Origin: JBHENW01 sp046261875
GTDB taxonomy: Bacteria > Acidobacteriota > Thermoanaerobaculia > UBA5066 > Gp7-AA6
DNA: 9,364 nucleotides
NCBI GenBank assembly: GCA_046261875.1
Contig: JBHENW010000027.1
Coordinates: forward strand, 1 to 9,364
Direction of reading: 5' to 3'
This document shows, one piece after another, positions 1-5,891 of the stretch (position 1 is its first letter; each line of letters begins with the position of its first letter). A program made the position numbers and the translations under genes. The notes beneath the pieces are model-generated. The model was not told the origin of the DNA. It saw only the letters and a program-made list of their open reading frames with translations, and did not search any database.

Positions 1-722
1 GCCACGCCGACGTGGTGCAGGGCTCCCTCGTCGTCGTAGAGGCCGAGCAGGAGCGAGCCGACCATCGTGCCCGCTCCGTTCTTGTGCCAGCGGAAGCCGG
101 CCACGACGCAGTCGGCCGTACGCGCGTGCTTGACCTTGATCATCGTGCGCTCGCCGGCCCGGTAGGGCGCATCGAGACGCTTGGCCATCACGCCGTCGAG
201 CCCCGCCCCCTCGAACCGGCGGAACCAATCCTCGGCGAGTGCCCGGTCGCGCGTGGCCGGCGAGAGGTGGACGGGGGGAGCCGCGCCGGCGAGCGTTTGC
301 TCCAGCCGTGCCCGCCGCGCGGCGAGGGGCTCTTCGCGCAGGTCCTCGGCGCCGAGCGCCAGGAGGTCCCACGCAACGAAGGACGCGGGAGTCTGCTCCG
401 CGAGCAGCTTGACGCGGGACGCCGCCGGATGGATGCGGAGGAGCAGCGCCTCGAAATCGAGCCCGCTCTCTCCGGCGATGACGATCTCGCCGTCCACGAC
501 GCAGCGCTCCGGGAGCGCGGCGGCCAGCGGCGCGATGAGCTCCGGGAAATACCGGTTCATCGGCTTCTCATCGCGGCTCTGGAGCATGATCTCGCCGTCG
601 CGAAACACGATCGTCCGGAAGCCGTCCCACTTCGGCTCGAACTGCCAGCCCTCTCCGCCGGGAAGCGCGTCCGCGACGCCGGACAGCATCGGGGCGAGCG
701 GCGGAGCGAAAGGCAGAACCAC
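1..722 (-). CDS. ligC: ATP-dependent DNA ligase, LigC-like (3' end outside window)
   Basis: Seals nicks in duplex DNA using ATP through a lysine-AMP intermediate. Translating the minus strand from GTG at 722 gives 240 codons that run off the window. Visible motifs in order: motif I EPKWDGFR (residues 29-36, nucleophile K31), motif III DGE (77-79), motif IIIa FVAWD (115-119), motif IV EGAGLDGVMAK (171-181) and motif V IKVKH (195-199), followed by RTADCVVAGF, which leads into the OB-fold domain. The N-terminus (LPFAPPLAPML) and the motif spacing closely resemble mycobacterial LigC as I remember it; that family is about 350 residues, so roughly 110 residues are missing here. An in-frame TAG six codons upstream makes GTG 722 the natural start; no strong ribosome binding site is visible. 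LigC enzymes act in DNA repair. No Ku or LigD gene lies in the visible flank. Family assignment is firm; the LigC subtype is likely. Confidence 0.93.
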   Translation of the reverse strand, partial: MVLPFAPPLAPMLSGVADALPGGEGWQFEPKWDGFRTIVFRDGEIMLQSRDEKPMNRYFPELIAPLAAALPERCVVDGEIVIAGESGLDFEALLLRIHPAASRVKLLAEQTPASFVAWDLLALGAEDLREEPLAARRARLEQTLAGAAPPVHLSPATRDRALAEDWFRRFEGAGLDGVMAKRLDAPYRAGERTMIKVKHARTADCVVAGFRWHKNGAGTMVGSLLLGLYDDEGALHHVGV

Positions 723-1256
723 GGCCGAATCCTAGGTCGACGCTACGGATCGCGTACAGCATTCACGGGACGGCGTTCCGAGAAGAAGGGATGATGGCGG
801 TGGCGACGATCAGGACCGCGACGCTCGCGGGACGAGGCGTCCACCAGAGATGTCGTCGTGCTGGCCTTCTCGGCGGATCCCGCGGCGCGTTGGTCCTATC
901 CTGACCCTCACCGGTACCTCCAACACTTTCCGGACTTCGTCCCAGCATTTGGCGGCAAGGCGTTCGAGCACGGTAGCGGTTCGAACGTCTCGGGACGATT
1001 CCGTTCGGGACCTCGCCGCCCATAGTTCCGATGCTACGGAGCCGGTGAAAAGCCGGCTCACGGTGGCGCAGTGGTCGATTTCGGTTCCCGCCAATCGACG
1101 TAGAGGTGAGAAGACGGATTTCACGCGGAAACCTTCGATAGGCGCCGCGCGTAGAGCCCTCGTGTGGATTCACGGTCGCGGTCCCCGCGACTTGCGGCAT
1201 GATCCGATGTGAGTCGTCGCGCCCCGTCTCCAGGTCGAACGTCAGGTTGTGTCAAC
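723..1256. other. 534-bp stretch without a convincing gene
   Basis: This stretch separates the ligase from the DUF1428 gene. Open frames exist on both strands (for example 810-1124 and 763-1200 minus, 850-1212 plus), but none has a recognisable family, a good ribosome binding site, or the G/C-rich third positions of the neighbouring genes: codons such as CGA, GGA, CTA and ATA are common in the 810-1124 frame. The only clear structure is a perfect 7-bp inverted repeat at 1039-1059. The last part (about 1200-1256) probably holds the promoter of the DUF1428 gene, but I cannot point to a good -35/-10 pair. It may be a decayed gene or an unrecognised element. Confidence 0.6.
1039..1059. repeat. 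Perfect 7-bp inverted repeat
   Basis: GAGCCGG (1039-1045), a 7-base spacer TGAAAAG, then CCGGCTC (1053-1059). It could form a stable hairpin on either strand. No T-run follows on either side, so it is not a classical terminator. It sits in the middle of the gene-free stretch; its role is unknown. Confidence 0.5.
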
Positions 1257-1267
1257 GGAAGGAGGAG
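1257..1267 (+). promoter_or_regulatory. Strong ribosome binding site for the DUF1428 gene
   Basis: GGAAGGAGGAG lies 5 bases before the ATG at 1273. It selects that ATG (MARYVDGF, the family N-terminus) over the in-frame ATG at 1249, which lies upstream of this site. Confidence 0.8.
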
Positions 1268-1272
1268 TTCTG

Positions 1273-1634
1273 ATGGCTCGTTATGTCGATGGTTTCGTGC
1301 TCCCTGTCCCCAGGAAGAACCTCGAAGCGTACCGCCGCATGGCTCAAAGGGCCGGCAAGGTCTGGCGCGAGCATGGCGCCCTCGAGTTTCACGAATGCGT
1401 AGGGGATGACCTCAACGTGAAGATGGGGGGTTCCTTCCGCAAGCAGGCGAAGGCAAGCCGGGCGAGACGGTCTTTTTCTCCTGGATCGTCTTCAAGTCGC
1501 GCGCGGATCGCGATCGCGTCAACGCAAAAGTGATGAAGGACCCCCGGATCGTGAACGACATGGATCCCAAGTCGATGCCTTTCGACGTGAAGCGCATGGT
1601 CTACGGCGGCTTAAAGAGCCTCGTCGATCTCTGA
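1273..1634 (+). pseudogene. DUF1428 (YbaA-family) protein gene, frameshifted
   Basis: The first 60 or so codons from ATG 1273 read MARYVDGFVLPVPRKNLEAY and continue through GDDLNVKMGGSFRKQAKA, the N-terminal half of the DUF1428/YbaA family, small cytosolic ferredoxin-like alpha/beta proteins of unknown function. The second half lies in another frame: KPGETVFFSWIVFKSRADRD, then DPKSMPFDVKRMVYGG and a TGA at 1632-1634, the family C-terminus. Adding one base after 1454 joins the halves as ...QAKAKPGETVFF..., so a single base appears to be missing there. As written, translation would run into 33-odd unrelated residues and stop at 1531-1533. The strong ribosome binding site and the intact downstream half suggest a recent mutation or a sequencing/assembly error. 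The MATE gene starts 40 bp further on, probably in the same transcript. Confidence 0.85.
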
Positions 1635-1637
1635 GAC

Positions 1638-1651
1638 GGGCCGCAAGGCCC
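1638..1651 (+). other. Short stem-loop with GCAA tetraloop
   Basis: GGGCC-GCAA-GGCCC forms a perfect 5-bp G/C stem closed by a GNRA-type tetraloop, beginning 4 bases after the DUF1428 stop codon and ending 23 bases before the MATE start. No T-run follows, so it is more plausibly an intercistronic RNA structure than a terminator. It may also be chance in GC-rich DNA. Confidence 0.3.
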
Positions 1652-1674
1652 TCCGCCGCTTCGACAACCAGCAG

Positions 1675-3078
1675 ATGTCGGACCCCGCGCTGAAACCGAA
1701 ACCGATCCAGCGGTTCGACCGCTCGATCGTCGAAGGGCCCATCGAGCCCGCCGTATGGCGCCTGGCCTGGCCGACCATGCTGCAGAACGTGATTGCCGGC
1801 CTCCAGGGCATCGTCGATCACGCGATGGTCGGTCACTTCGTCGGCTACACGGCCAACGCCGCCATCGGCGTGAGCTGGCAGGTCATCATCGTCGTCATCG
1901 TCTTCATCAGCTCGCTCTTCACCGGGATGGGCGTGCTCGTGGCGCGCTTTGCCGGGGCGAACCAGCCGGAAAAAGTCAACCGCGTCGTGTATCAGGCGTT
2001 CCTCACCGCCGTCGCCCTGGCCGTGATCATGGGGGTCGTCGGCTACTTCGCGGCGCCCGCCCTGCTCGACATCGTCAACGCCGCGCCGGAGGTGCAGAGG
2101 GAGGCGCTCCCCTTCCTGCGCGCCATGTTCCTCGGCATCTTCGGGATGATGCTCTTCTTCATGTTGAGCGGAGCGTTCCGCGCCGCGGGCGACCCGCGGA
2201 CCCCGTTGCGGCTCGGCGTGACGATGACGATCCTGACGGTCGTCTTCAACATCATCCTGATCCCCCGCTTCGGGACGCTCGGCGCGGCGCTGGGCACGAT
2301 CGGCAGCAGCACGCTCGTCGCGGCCTACGGCGTGTGGAAGCTCTTCGCTCCCGGCTCGGTGATCCATTTCCACCGCGGCATGGATACGAAGCCGGACTTC
2401 CAGATCATCCGATCCCTCTTCCGGTTCGGGCTGCCGACGGGCGTTCAGGGCATCGCGATGAACATCGCCGGGATCCTGCTCCTGCGCTTCATCGGATCCC
2501 TCGAGCACAGCGCGGCGGCCCAGGCGGCCTTCGCCGTCGGCTACACGGAGCTCTTTTCGCTCATCACGTGGACGTCGGTCGGGCTGATGGGAGCCGCAGC
2601 GACGATCGCGGGGCAGAACCTCGGCGCCGGCAACCCGGACCGGGCCCGGCACGGCGCGGCGGTGGCCGCGCGCATCGGACTCGGCGTCGCGACGGTCGTC
2701 GGCCTGCTCTTCCTGACGATTCCGGAGGTCCTCCTCGGGATCTTCGGGATGACCGAGCCGCTCGTCACGTCGATCGGGAAGGAGCTGCTGCGTTTCCTCA
2801 GCGTGTCGGGCCTCTTCATCACGGTGGCCCTGAGCTACACGGGAGCGCTACAGGGAACCGGCGATACGCGCAGCCCGCTCTACATCTCGATCATTTCCCA
2901 GATCGCGGTGCCGATCGGGCTCTGCGTGATGTTCCAGGCGATGGGGGGCCTCCAGCCATCGGAGATCTGGATCGCGATCGTGGCCGGGCACTTCACGCGC
3001 GCCGTCCTGAGCGTCGTCCGGTTCCGTCAGGAAAAATGGCGGCACATCGCCGTGGACATCGAGCCCGCGCGGCCGTGA
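1675..3078 (+). CDS. MATE family multidrug efflux transporter
   Basis: Inner-membrane antiporter that exports organic compounds using a Na+ or H+ gradient. The 467 residues are the usual MATE length, with about 12 hydrophobic segments in two homologous halves. The duplication is visible: GAFRAAGDPRTPL (166-178) in the first half matches GALQGTGDTRSPL (390-402) in the second, and ARFAGANQPEK (90-100) matches IAGQNLGAGNPDRA (321-334). The N-terminal lobe has the conserved first-helix region AGLQGIVDHAMVG (41-53) with Asp48. ATG 1675 is the first ATG in the frame after the preceding stop and places about 25 cytosolic residues before helix 1; no good ribosome binding site precedes it, so translation may depend on coupling to the upstream gene. 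A hairpin and the small gene at 3128 follow. Substrate cannot be read from the sequence; the family assignment is firm. Confidence 0.95.
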   Translation: MSDPALKPKPIQRFDRSIVEGPIEPAVWRLAWPTMLQNVIAGLQGIVDHAMVGHFVGYTANAAIGVSWQVIIVVIVFISSLFTGMGVLVARFAGANQPEKVNRVVYQAFLTAVALAVIMGVVGYFAAPALLDIVNAAPEVQREALPFLRAMFLGIFGMMLFFMLSGAFRAAGDPRTPLRLGVTMTILTVVFNIILIPRFGTLGAALGTIGSSTLVAAYGVWKLFAPGSVIHFHRGMDTKPDFQIIRSLFRFGLPTGVQGIAMNIAGILLLRFIGSLEHSAAAQAAFAVGYTELFSLITWTSVGLMGAAATIAGQNLGAGNPDRARHGAAVAARIGLGVATVVGLLFLTIPEVLLGIFGMTEPLVTSIGKELLRFLSVSGLFITVALSYTGALQGTGDTRSPLYISIISQIAVPIGLCVMFQAMGGLQPSEIWIAIVAGHFTRAVLSVVRFRQEKWRHIAVDIEPARP

Positions 3079-3094
3079 TCGACTCCACCGCAAC

Positions 3095-3113
3095 GCGGCC
3101 GGTTTCCGGCCGC
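3095..3113 (+). promoter_or_regulatory. 8-bp perfect stem-loop abutting a ribosome binding site
   Basis: GCGGCCGG-TTT-CCGGCCGC lies 16 bases after the MATE stop and two bases before the AAAGGA ribosome binding site (3116-3121) of the next gene. The all-G/C 8-bp stem should be very stable. There is no T-run, so it is probably not a rho-independent terminator; it may protect the MATE mRNA 3' end or adjust translation of the downstream gene. Confidence 0.45.
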
Positions 3114-3127
3114 AGAAAGGACACCCG

Positions 3128-3418
3128 ATGTTTCTGATCCGGGACGTTTTCAATACCAAGCCGGGAAAAGCGAAGGACTTCGTGGCCAAGGTCAAGAAGG
3201 CGATGCCGCACATGCGAACGCCGGGAGTCCGGAACATGCGCGTCATGACCGACACCGTCGCCGGTTACTGGACCGTGGTGTGCGAGACCGAGGTCGACAA
3301 GCTCGAGGCCTACTTCGATGCCGCCACCGAATCGCAGAGCCCGGAAGCGGAAGAGGCGATGAAGGGATACATGGATCTCGTGAAGGGTGGCCACCGCGAG
3401 GTCTTCCGCATCGAATAG
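3128..3418 (+). CDS. Small dimeric alpha/beta-barrel (ABM/NIPSNAP-like) protein
   Basis: A 96-residue soluble protein beginning MFLIRDVFNTKPGKAKDFVA. The pattern is beta strand, a helix after the KPGKAKDF turn, a strand around MRVMTDTVAGYWTVVCETEV, then a long acidic helix and a final REVFRIE strand. This matches the dimeric alpha/beta-barrel fold shared by the ABM and NIPSNAP-like families, which includes small monooxygenases and many proteins of unknown role. I assign the fold from the pattern only; no catalytic residues are evident. AAAGGA at 3116-3121 gives a good ribosome binding site 6 bases before ATG 3128. It follows the MATE gene on the same strand and is likely co-transcribed with it. 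The DUF1428 product at the head of this run probably has a related small alpha/beta fold. No signal peptide or membrane segment. Confidence 0.8.
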   Translation: MFLIRDVFNTKPGKAKDFVAKVKKAMPHMRTPGVRNMRVMTDTVAGYWTVVCETEVDKLEAYFDAATESQSPEAEEAMKGYMDLVKGGHREVFRIE

Positions 3419-3560
3419 GCGCTCCGGTCCCGTCGGTCGGCGTTCTGTTGCCGGTCGCGAGATGAATGTCCGGTCGCGGCCTGAAACCCCGCCGGATTCC
3501 CGGGCGTATCACGGGGCGGTGCGCGAGAGGATCGGAGGCCGCGATGAGCGCGAATCGCGT
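3419..3560. other. Spacer between convergent genes with short repeats
   Basis: It contains a 9-bp direct repeat CCGGTCGCG at 3451-3459 and 3470-3478 (19-bp period) and an inverted repeat CGCGAT/ATCGCG (3540-3545 and 3554-3559). The inverted repeat lies immediately past the stop of the minus-strand DUF1772 gene, where a terminator is expected. Neither side has a T-run. No gene is supported here. Confidence 0.35.
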
Positions 3561-4064
3561 TCACATGTCCGGAGACCGTGAATTCAGGAGGGCCATGGTG
3601 AGAGACGCCGCCGCGACGAGGGCTGCCGCCGCTCGGACGTGGTTCCAGGCCGTCCAACCCCGGACGTAGTCGGTCCAGATGGCGGATCCAGGAGCGCTCG
3701 CCGGATCGACGCTCGCGAGCTTGTCGTTGCGTGGCACGTTGAACGCGATCGTCACGAAGATCGTCCCCGCGAGATAGGCCAGGCTGCCGATGAGGCGATA
3801 AGTTCGGTCCGCTCCTCCCGACTCGATCACCATCATCAAGACGGCCAGCGCAACGCAGGCTGCGGCGGCGCCGAAAAACGGGATCAGAAACGATGGGTTG
3901 AGCACGGCGACGTTGATGGACTGCATGGCCGCAATGCCCTGCGGGCGAGGAAGGCGCGAGAGGGCCTTCATGACGAAAGAGGAGAAGGCATAGAAGATCC
4001 CGGCCACCAGGGCGCATCCGAGGGCCGCCACGAACGTCAGGACATCGAGATATCGGTCGATCAT
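3561..4064 (-). CDS. DUF1772 (anthrone oxygenase-like) membrane protein
   Basis: A 167-residue integral membrane protein with four predicted helices at about residues 6-30, 54-80, 89-108 and 143-161. Family hallmarks are FYAFSSFVMKAL (24-35), GIAAMQSINVAVLNP (43-57), the NVPRND loop (109-114) and WTAWNHVR (137-144). DUF1772 is named after fungal anthrone oxygenases, but bacterial members have no established reaction, so the product should not be called an oxygenase outright. The reading frame stays open far upstream (to about 5456). I chose ATG 4064 because GGGAG precedes it at a suitable distance and because residue 1 fits the family N-terminus just before helix 1. It is convergent with the ABM-like gene and divergent from the VOC gene, sharing a 135-bp spacer with the latter. 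Confidence 0.9.
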   Translation of the reverse strand: MIDRYLDVLTFVAALGCALVAGIFYAFSSFVMKALSRLPRPQGIAAMQSINVAVLNPSFLIPFFGAAAACVALAVLMMVIESGGADRTYRLIGSLAYLAGTIFVTIAFNVPRNDKLASVDPASAPGSAIWTDYVRGWTAWNHVRAAAALVAAASLTMALLNSRSPDM

Positions 4065-4199
4065 GCGTTCTCCCTGCCTTGTCCGAGTATCTGGCGCCGA
4101 TGATCTCTCGTCATGGTCTTGCGCGATTCGAAGCCGCGACGTACGGGTAAGCTCGGGGGCGTGATGCCCGACGGACTCGGAGCGTCCGAAGGAGGAGAG
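4065..4199. promoter_or_regulatory. Divergent promoter region, DUF1772 / VOC genes
   Basis: This 135-bp spacer separates two divergently transcribed genes and must hold both start regions. On the plus strand TTGCGC (4119-4124) is followed after 17 bases by TACGGG and then TAAGCT (4148-4153), a poor candidate -35/-10 arrangement. No clear operator palindrome is visible. Confidence 0.3.
4189..4199 (+). promoter_or_regulatory. Ribosome binding site that fixes the VOC start
   Basis: AAGGAGGAGAG directly precedes ATG 4200. The frame is open from an earlier ATG at 4113, but the intervening 29 codons lack VOC-like sequence, and this near-perfect anti-16S match selects 4200. Confidence 0.8.
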
Positions 4200-4577
4200 A
4201 TGCTGGGAACGAAAGACGCCATGGCGACCATCGCGGTCCGGGACCTGGCGAAAGCGAGAAAGTTCTACGAGGGCCAGCTCGATTTCGAGGTGGCGGACAC
4301 GGAGGGCTCCGAAGCGGTCGCCTATGCGAGCGGGAAATCGAGGTTCCTCGTCTACGCGTCGCAGTACGCCGGGACCAACAAGGCCACCGCGGCGACGTGG
4401 ACGGTCGGCGAGGACCTGGAGAATGTCGTCGAGGCCTTGAAGGCCAAAGGAGTGACCTTCGAGCACTACGACCTGCCCGGAACGACGCGAAAGGGAGATG
4501 TCCACGTCGCCGGAGACGTTCGGGTGGCCTGGTTCAAGGACCCCGACGGCAACATTCTGAGCATCGTCAGTGGGTAG
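4200..4577 (+). CDS. VOC family (glyoxalase/bleomycin resistance fold) protein
   Basis: A 125-residue single VOC-domain protein: the first beta-alpha-beta module is MATIAVRDLAKARKFYEGQL and the domain closes with VAWFKDPDGNILSIVSG, the typical C-terminal signature. The metal ligands of glyoxalase I-like members are not obvious: the first strand has Ala/Thr where a His is usual, and the last strand reads NILSI where a Glu often follows GN. It may therefore be a metal-free binding protein, as bleomycin-resistance-type members are, rather than an enzyme. ATG 4200 is set by AAGGAGGAG. Its TAG (4575-4577) is the only stop separating it from the MFS exporter, which continues in the same frame from GTG 4596. 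That spacing implies co-transcription and a possible shared role in tolerance to a small molecule. The VOC call is firm, the function open. Confidence 0.9.
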   Translation: MLGTKDAMATIAVRDLAKARKFYEGQLDFEVADTEGSEAVAYASGKSRFLVYASQYAGTNKATAATWTVGEDLENVVEALKAKGVTFEHYDLPGTTRKGDVHVAGDVRVAWFKDPDGNILSIVSG

Positions 4578-4595
4578 CCGGACGCTCCGCCCGGC

Positions 4596-5891
4596 GTGAC
4601 CCGGGCGCAGCGGCCGGTCGCTCCGCGGCAGATCCTCCGGACCTACGTCGTCCTCACGCTGCTGTCGACGTTCGCTTCGTCCTTCATCTGGGGGATCAAC
4701 ACGCTCTTTTTGCTCGACGCGGAGCTGACGATCACTCAGGCGTTCGCGGCGAACGCCTTCTTCACGGTCGGCCAGGTGCTCTTCGAGGTGCCGACCGGCG
4801 TCGTGGCGGACACCTTCGGGAGGCGGATCTCCTACCTGCTCGGATCCGCCACGCTGTTCGTGTCCACGCTTCTGTACCTCTGGCTCTGGCGCGTCCACGG
4901 GCCCTTCTGGGCCTGGGCTCTCGTCTCGATACTGCTCGGCCTCGGCTTCACGTTCTTCTCGGGCGCGACGGAAGCCTGGCTCGTGGACGGCCTGGACGCC
5001 ACGAAGTACGAGGGGACCCTCGAGTCGGCGTTCGCAAAAGGTCAGATCGCAGGAGGCGTCGCGATGCTGACGGGGACTCTCGCGGGAGGGGCGATCGCCC
5101 AGGCGACGAGCCTCGGGGTCCCGTATCTCCTCCGCACGGCGATGCTCGCTTTGACGTTCCTCGTCGCGTTCCTCTCGATGCGGGACGTCGGCTTCACGCC
5201 GCGGACGCGCGGCTCGATCGTCCGGGAAGTGGGGAAGATCCTGAAGTCCTCTCTGGACCACGGGTTCCGCAACCCGCCAGTCCGATGGCTGATGCTCGCC
5301 GGCTTCTTCGCCGGCGGCGTCGGCATCTACGCGTTCTACGCGATGCAGCCGTACCTCCTGGAATTGTACGGTCGGAGCGAGTCCTATGCGATCGCCGGGA
5401 TGGCCGCCGCGATCGTCGCCGGCGCCCAGATCGTGGGGGGCTACATCGTCCCCCACGCGGACAAAGTGTTCCGGCGCCGGACCTCGCTCCTGCTCGCCGG
5501 CTCCCTGACGGGAACGGCGGCGCTGGCCGTCATCGGCCTGACCTCGAGCTTCTGGGTGGCTCTGGCGTTCCTGACGGTGTGGGCGCTCGTCTTCGCCGCC
5601 ACGATCCCGGTGCGGCAGGCGTTCATCAACGGGCTGATCCCCTCCGCGCAGCGCGCCACCGTGCTCTCGATGGACAACGTGCTCGGCTCGGCCGGGGGCG
5701 TCGCGATCCAGCCGGCGCTCGGGAAGGTGGCCGATGCCTGGAGCTACGCGACCTCGTACGTCGTGGGCGCAGCCGTCGAGCTCCTCGCGGTCCCCTTCAT
5801 CCTGCTCGCGCGCCGCGAGAAGGCTTCTTCCGATTCGATGCCGGCCGGCGGCGCGGGGGGCCGACGAGCCGCCAGAAACGCGCCTCGTTGA
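4596..5891 (+). CDS. MFS family transporter (drug exporter type)
   Basis: A 431-residue inner-membrane transporter with about 12 hydrophobic segments, the usual MFS size. Helix 1 is near residues 17-40. The loop between helices 2 and 3 carries motif A in the form GVVADTFGRR (68-77), preceded by FEVPT. The second half has the weaker counterpart region around HADKVFRRR and a late QAFINGLIPSAQRATVLS segment seen in drug:H+ antiporter-like members. The start is GTG 4596: it is the first start codon after the in-frame TAG of the VOC gene and no other fits before helix 1. No ribosome binding site is visible in the 18-bp gap, so expression probably relies on translational coupling. The 3' end, encoding a charged, low-complexity tail, overlaps the end of the opposing kinase gene by 95 bp. 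Substrate unknown. Confidence 0.93.
   Translation: MTRAQRPVAPRQILRTYVVLTLLSTFASSFIWGINTLFLLDAELTITQAFAANAFFTVGQVLFEVPTGVVADTFGRRISYLLGSATLFVSTLLYLWLWRVHGPFWAWALVSILLGLGFTFFSGATEAWLVDGLDATKYEGTLESAFAKGQIAGGVAMLTGTLAGGAIAQATSLGVPYLLRTAMLALTFLVAFLSMRDVGFTPRTRGSIVREVGKILKSSLDHGFRNPPVRWLMLAGFFAGGVGIYAFYAMQPYLLELYGRSESYAIAGMAAAIVAGAQIVGGYIVPHADKVFRRRTSLLLAGSLTGTAALAVIGLTSSFWVALAFLTVWALVFAATIPVRQAFINGLIPSAQRATVLSMDNVLGSAGGVAIQPALGKVADAWSYATSYVVGAAVELLAVPFILLARREKASSDSMPAGGAGGRRAARNAPR

Noticed and set aside
12..794. 260-codon open frame on the plus strand
   Set aside because: It is antisense to the LigC-like ligase, which has all five visible nucleotidyltransferase motifs; the plus-strand product is Arg/Glu-rich with no family resemblance.
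979..987. GGTTCGAAC resembling a tRNA T-loop
   Set aside because: The flanking bases do not form the T-stem and no acceptor or anticodon arm can be folded around it.
810..1200. Candidate small proteins on the minus and plus strands in the ligase/DUF1428 gap
   Set aside because: No family, no good ribosome binding site, and codon use unlike the neighbours; kept only as a description of the gap.
1519..2652. 377-codon open frame on the minus strand
   Set aside because: Antisense to the MATE gene; its product is mostly Asp/Glu/Arg/His repeats, typical of a GC-rich shadow frame.
1755..3137. 460-codon plus-strand frame overlapping MATE
   Set aside because: Frame-shifted shadow of the MATE gene, Arg/His-rich with no membrane segments.
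3732..3746. TGGCAC...GC pattern resembling a sigma-54 -24/-12 promoter
   Set aside because: It lies inside the conserved NVPRND coding region of DUF1772 and lacks the TTGC -12 box; GG-N10-GC is common by chance in GC-rich DNA.
4065..5456. Long minus-strand extension upstream of the DUF1772 start
   Set aside because: The frame is open, but the translated region is charged and low-complexity, antisense to the VOC and MFS genes, and the DUF1772 family N-terminus begins at the ATG with a ribosome binding site at 4064.
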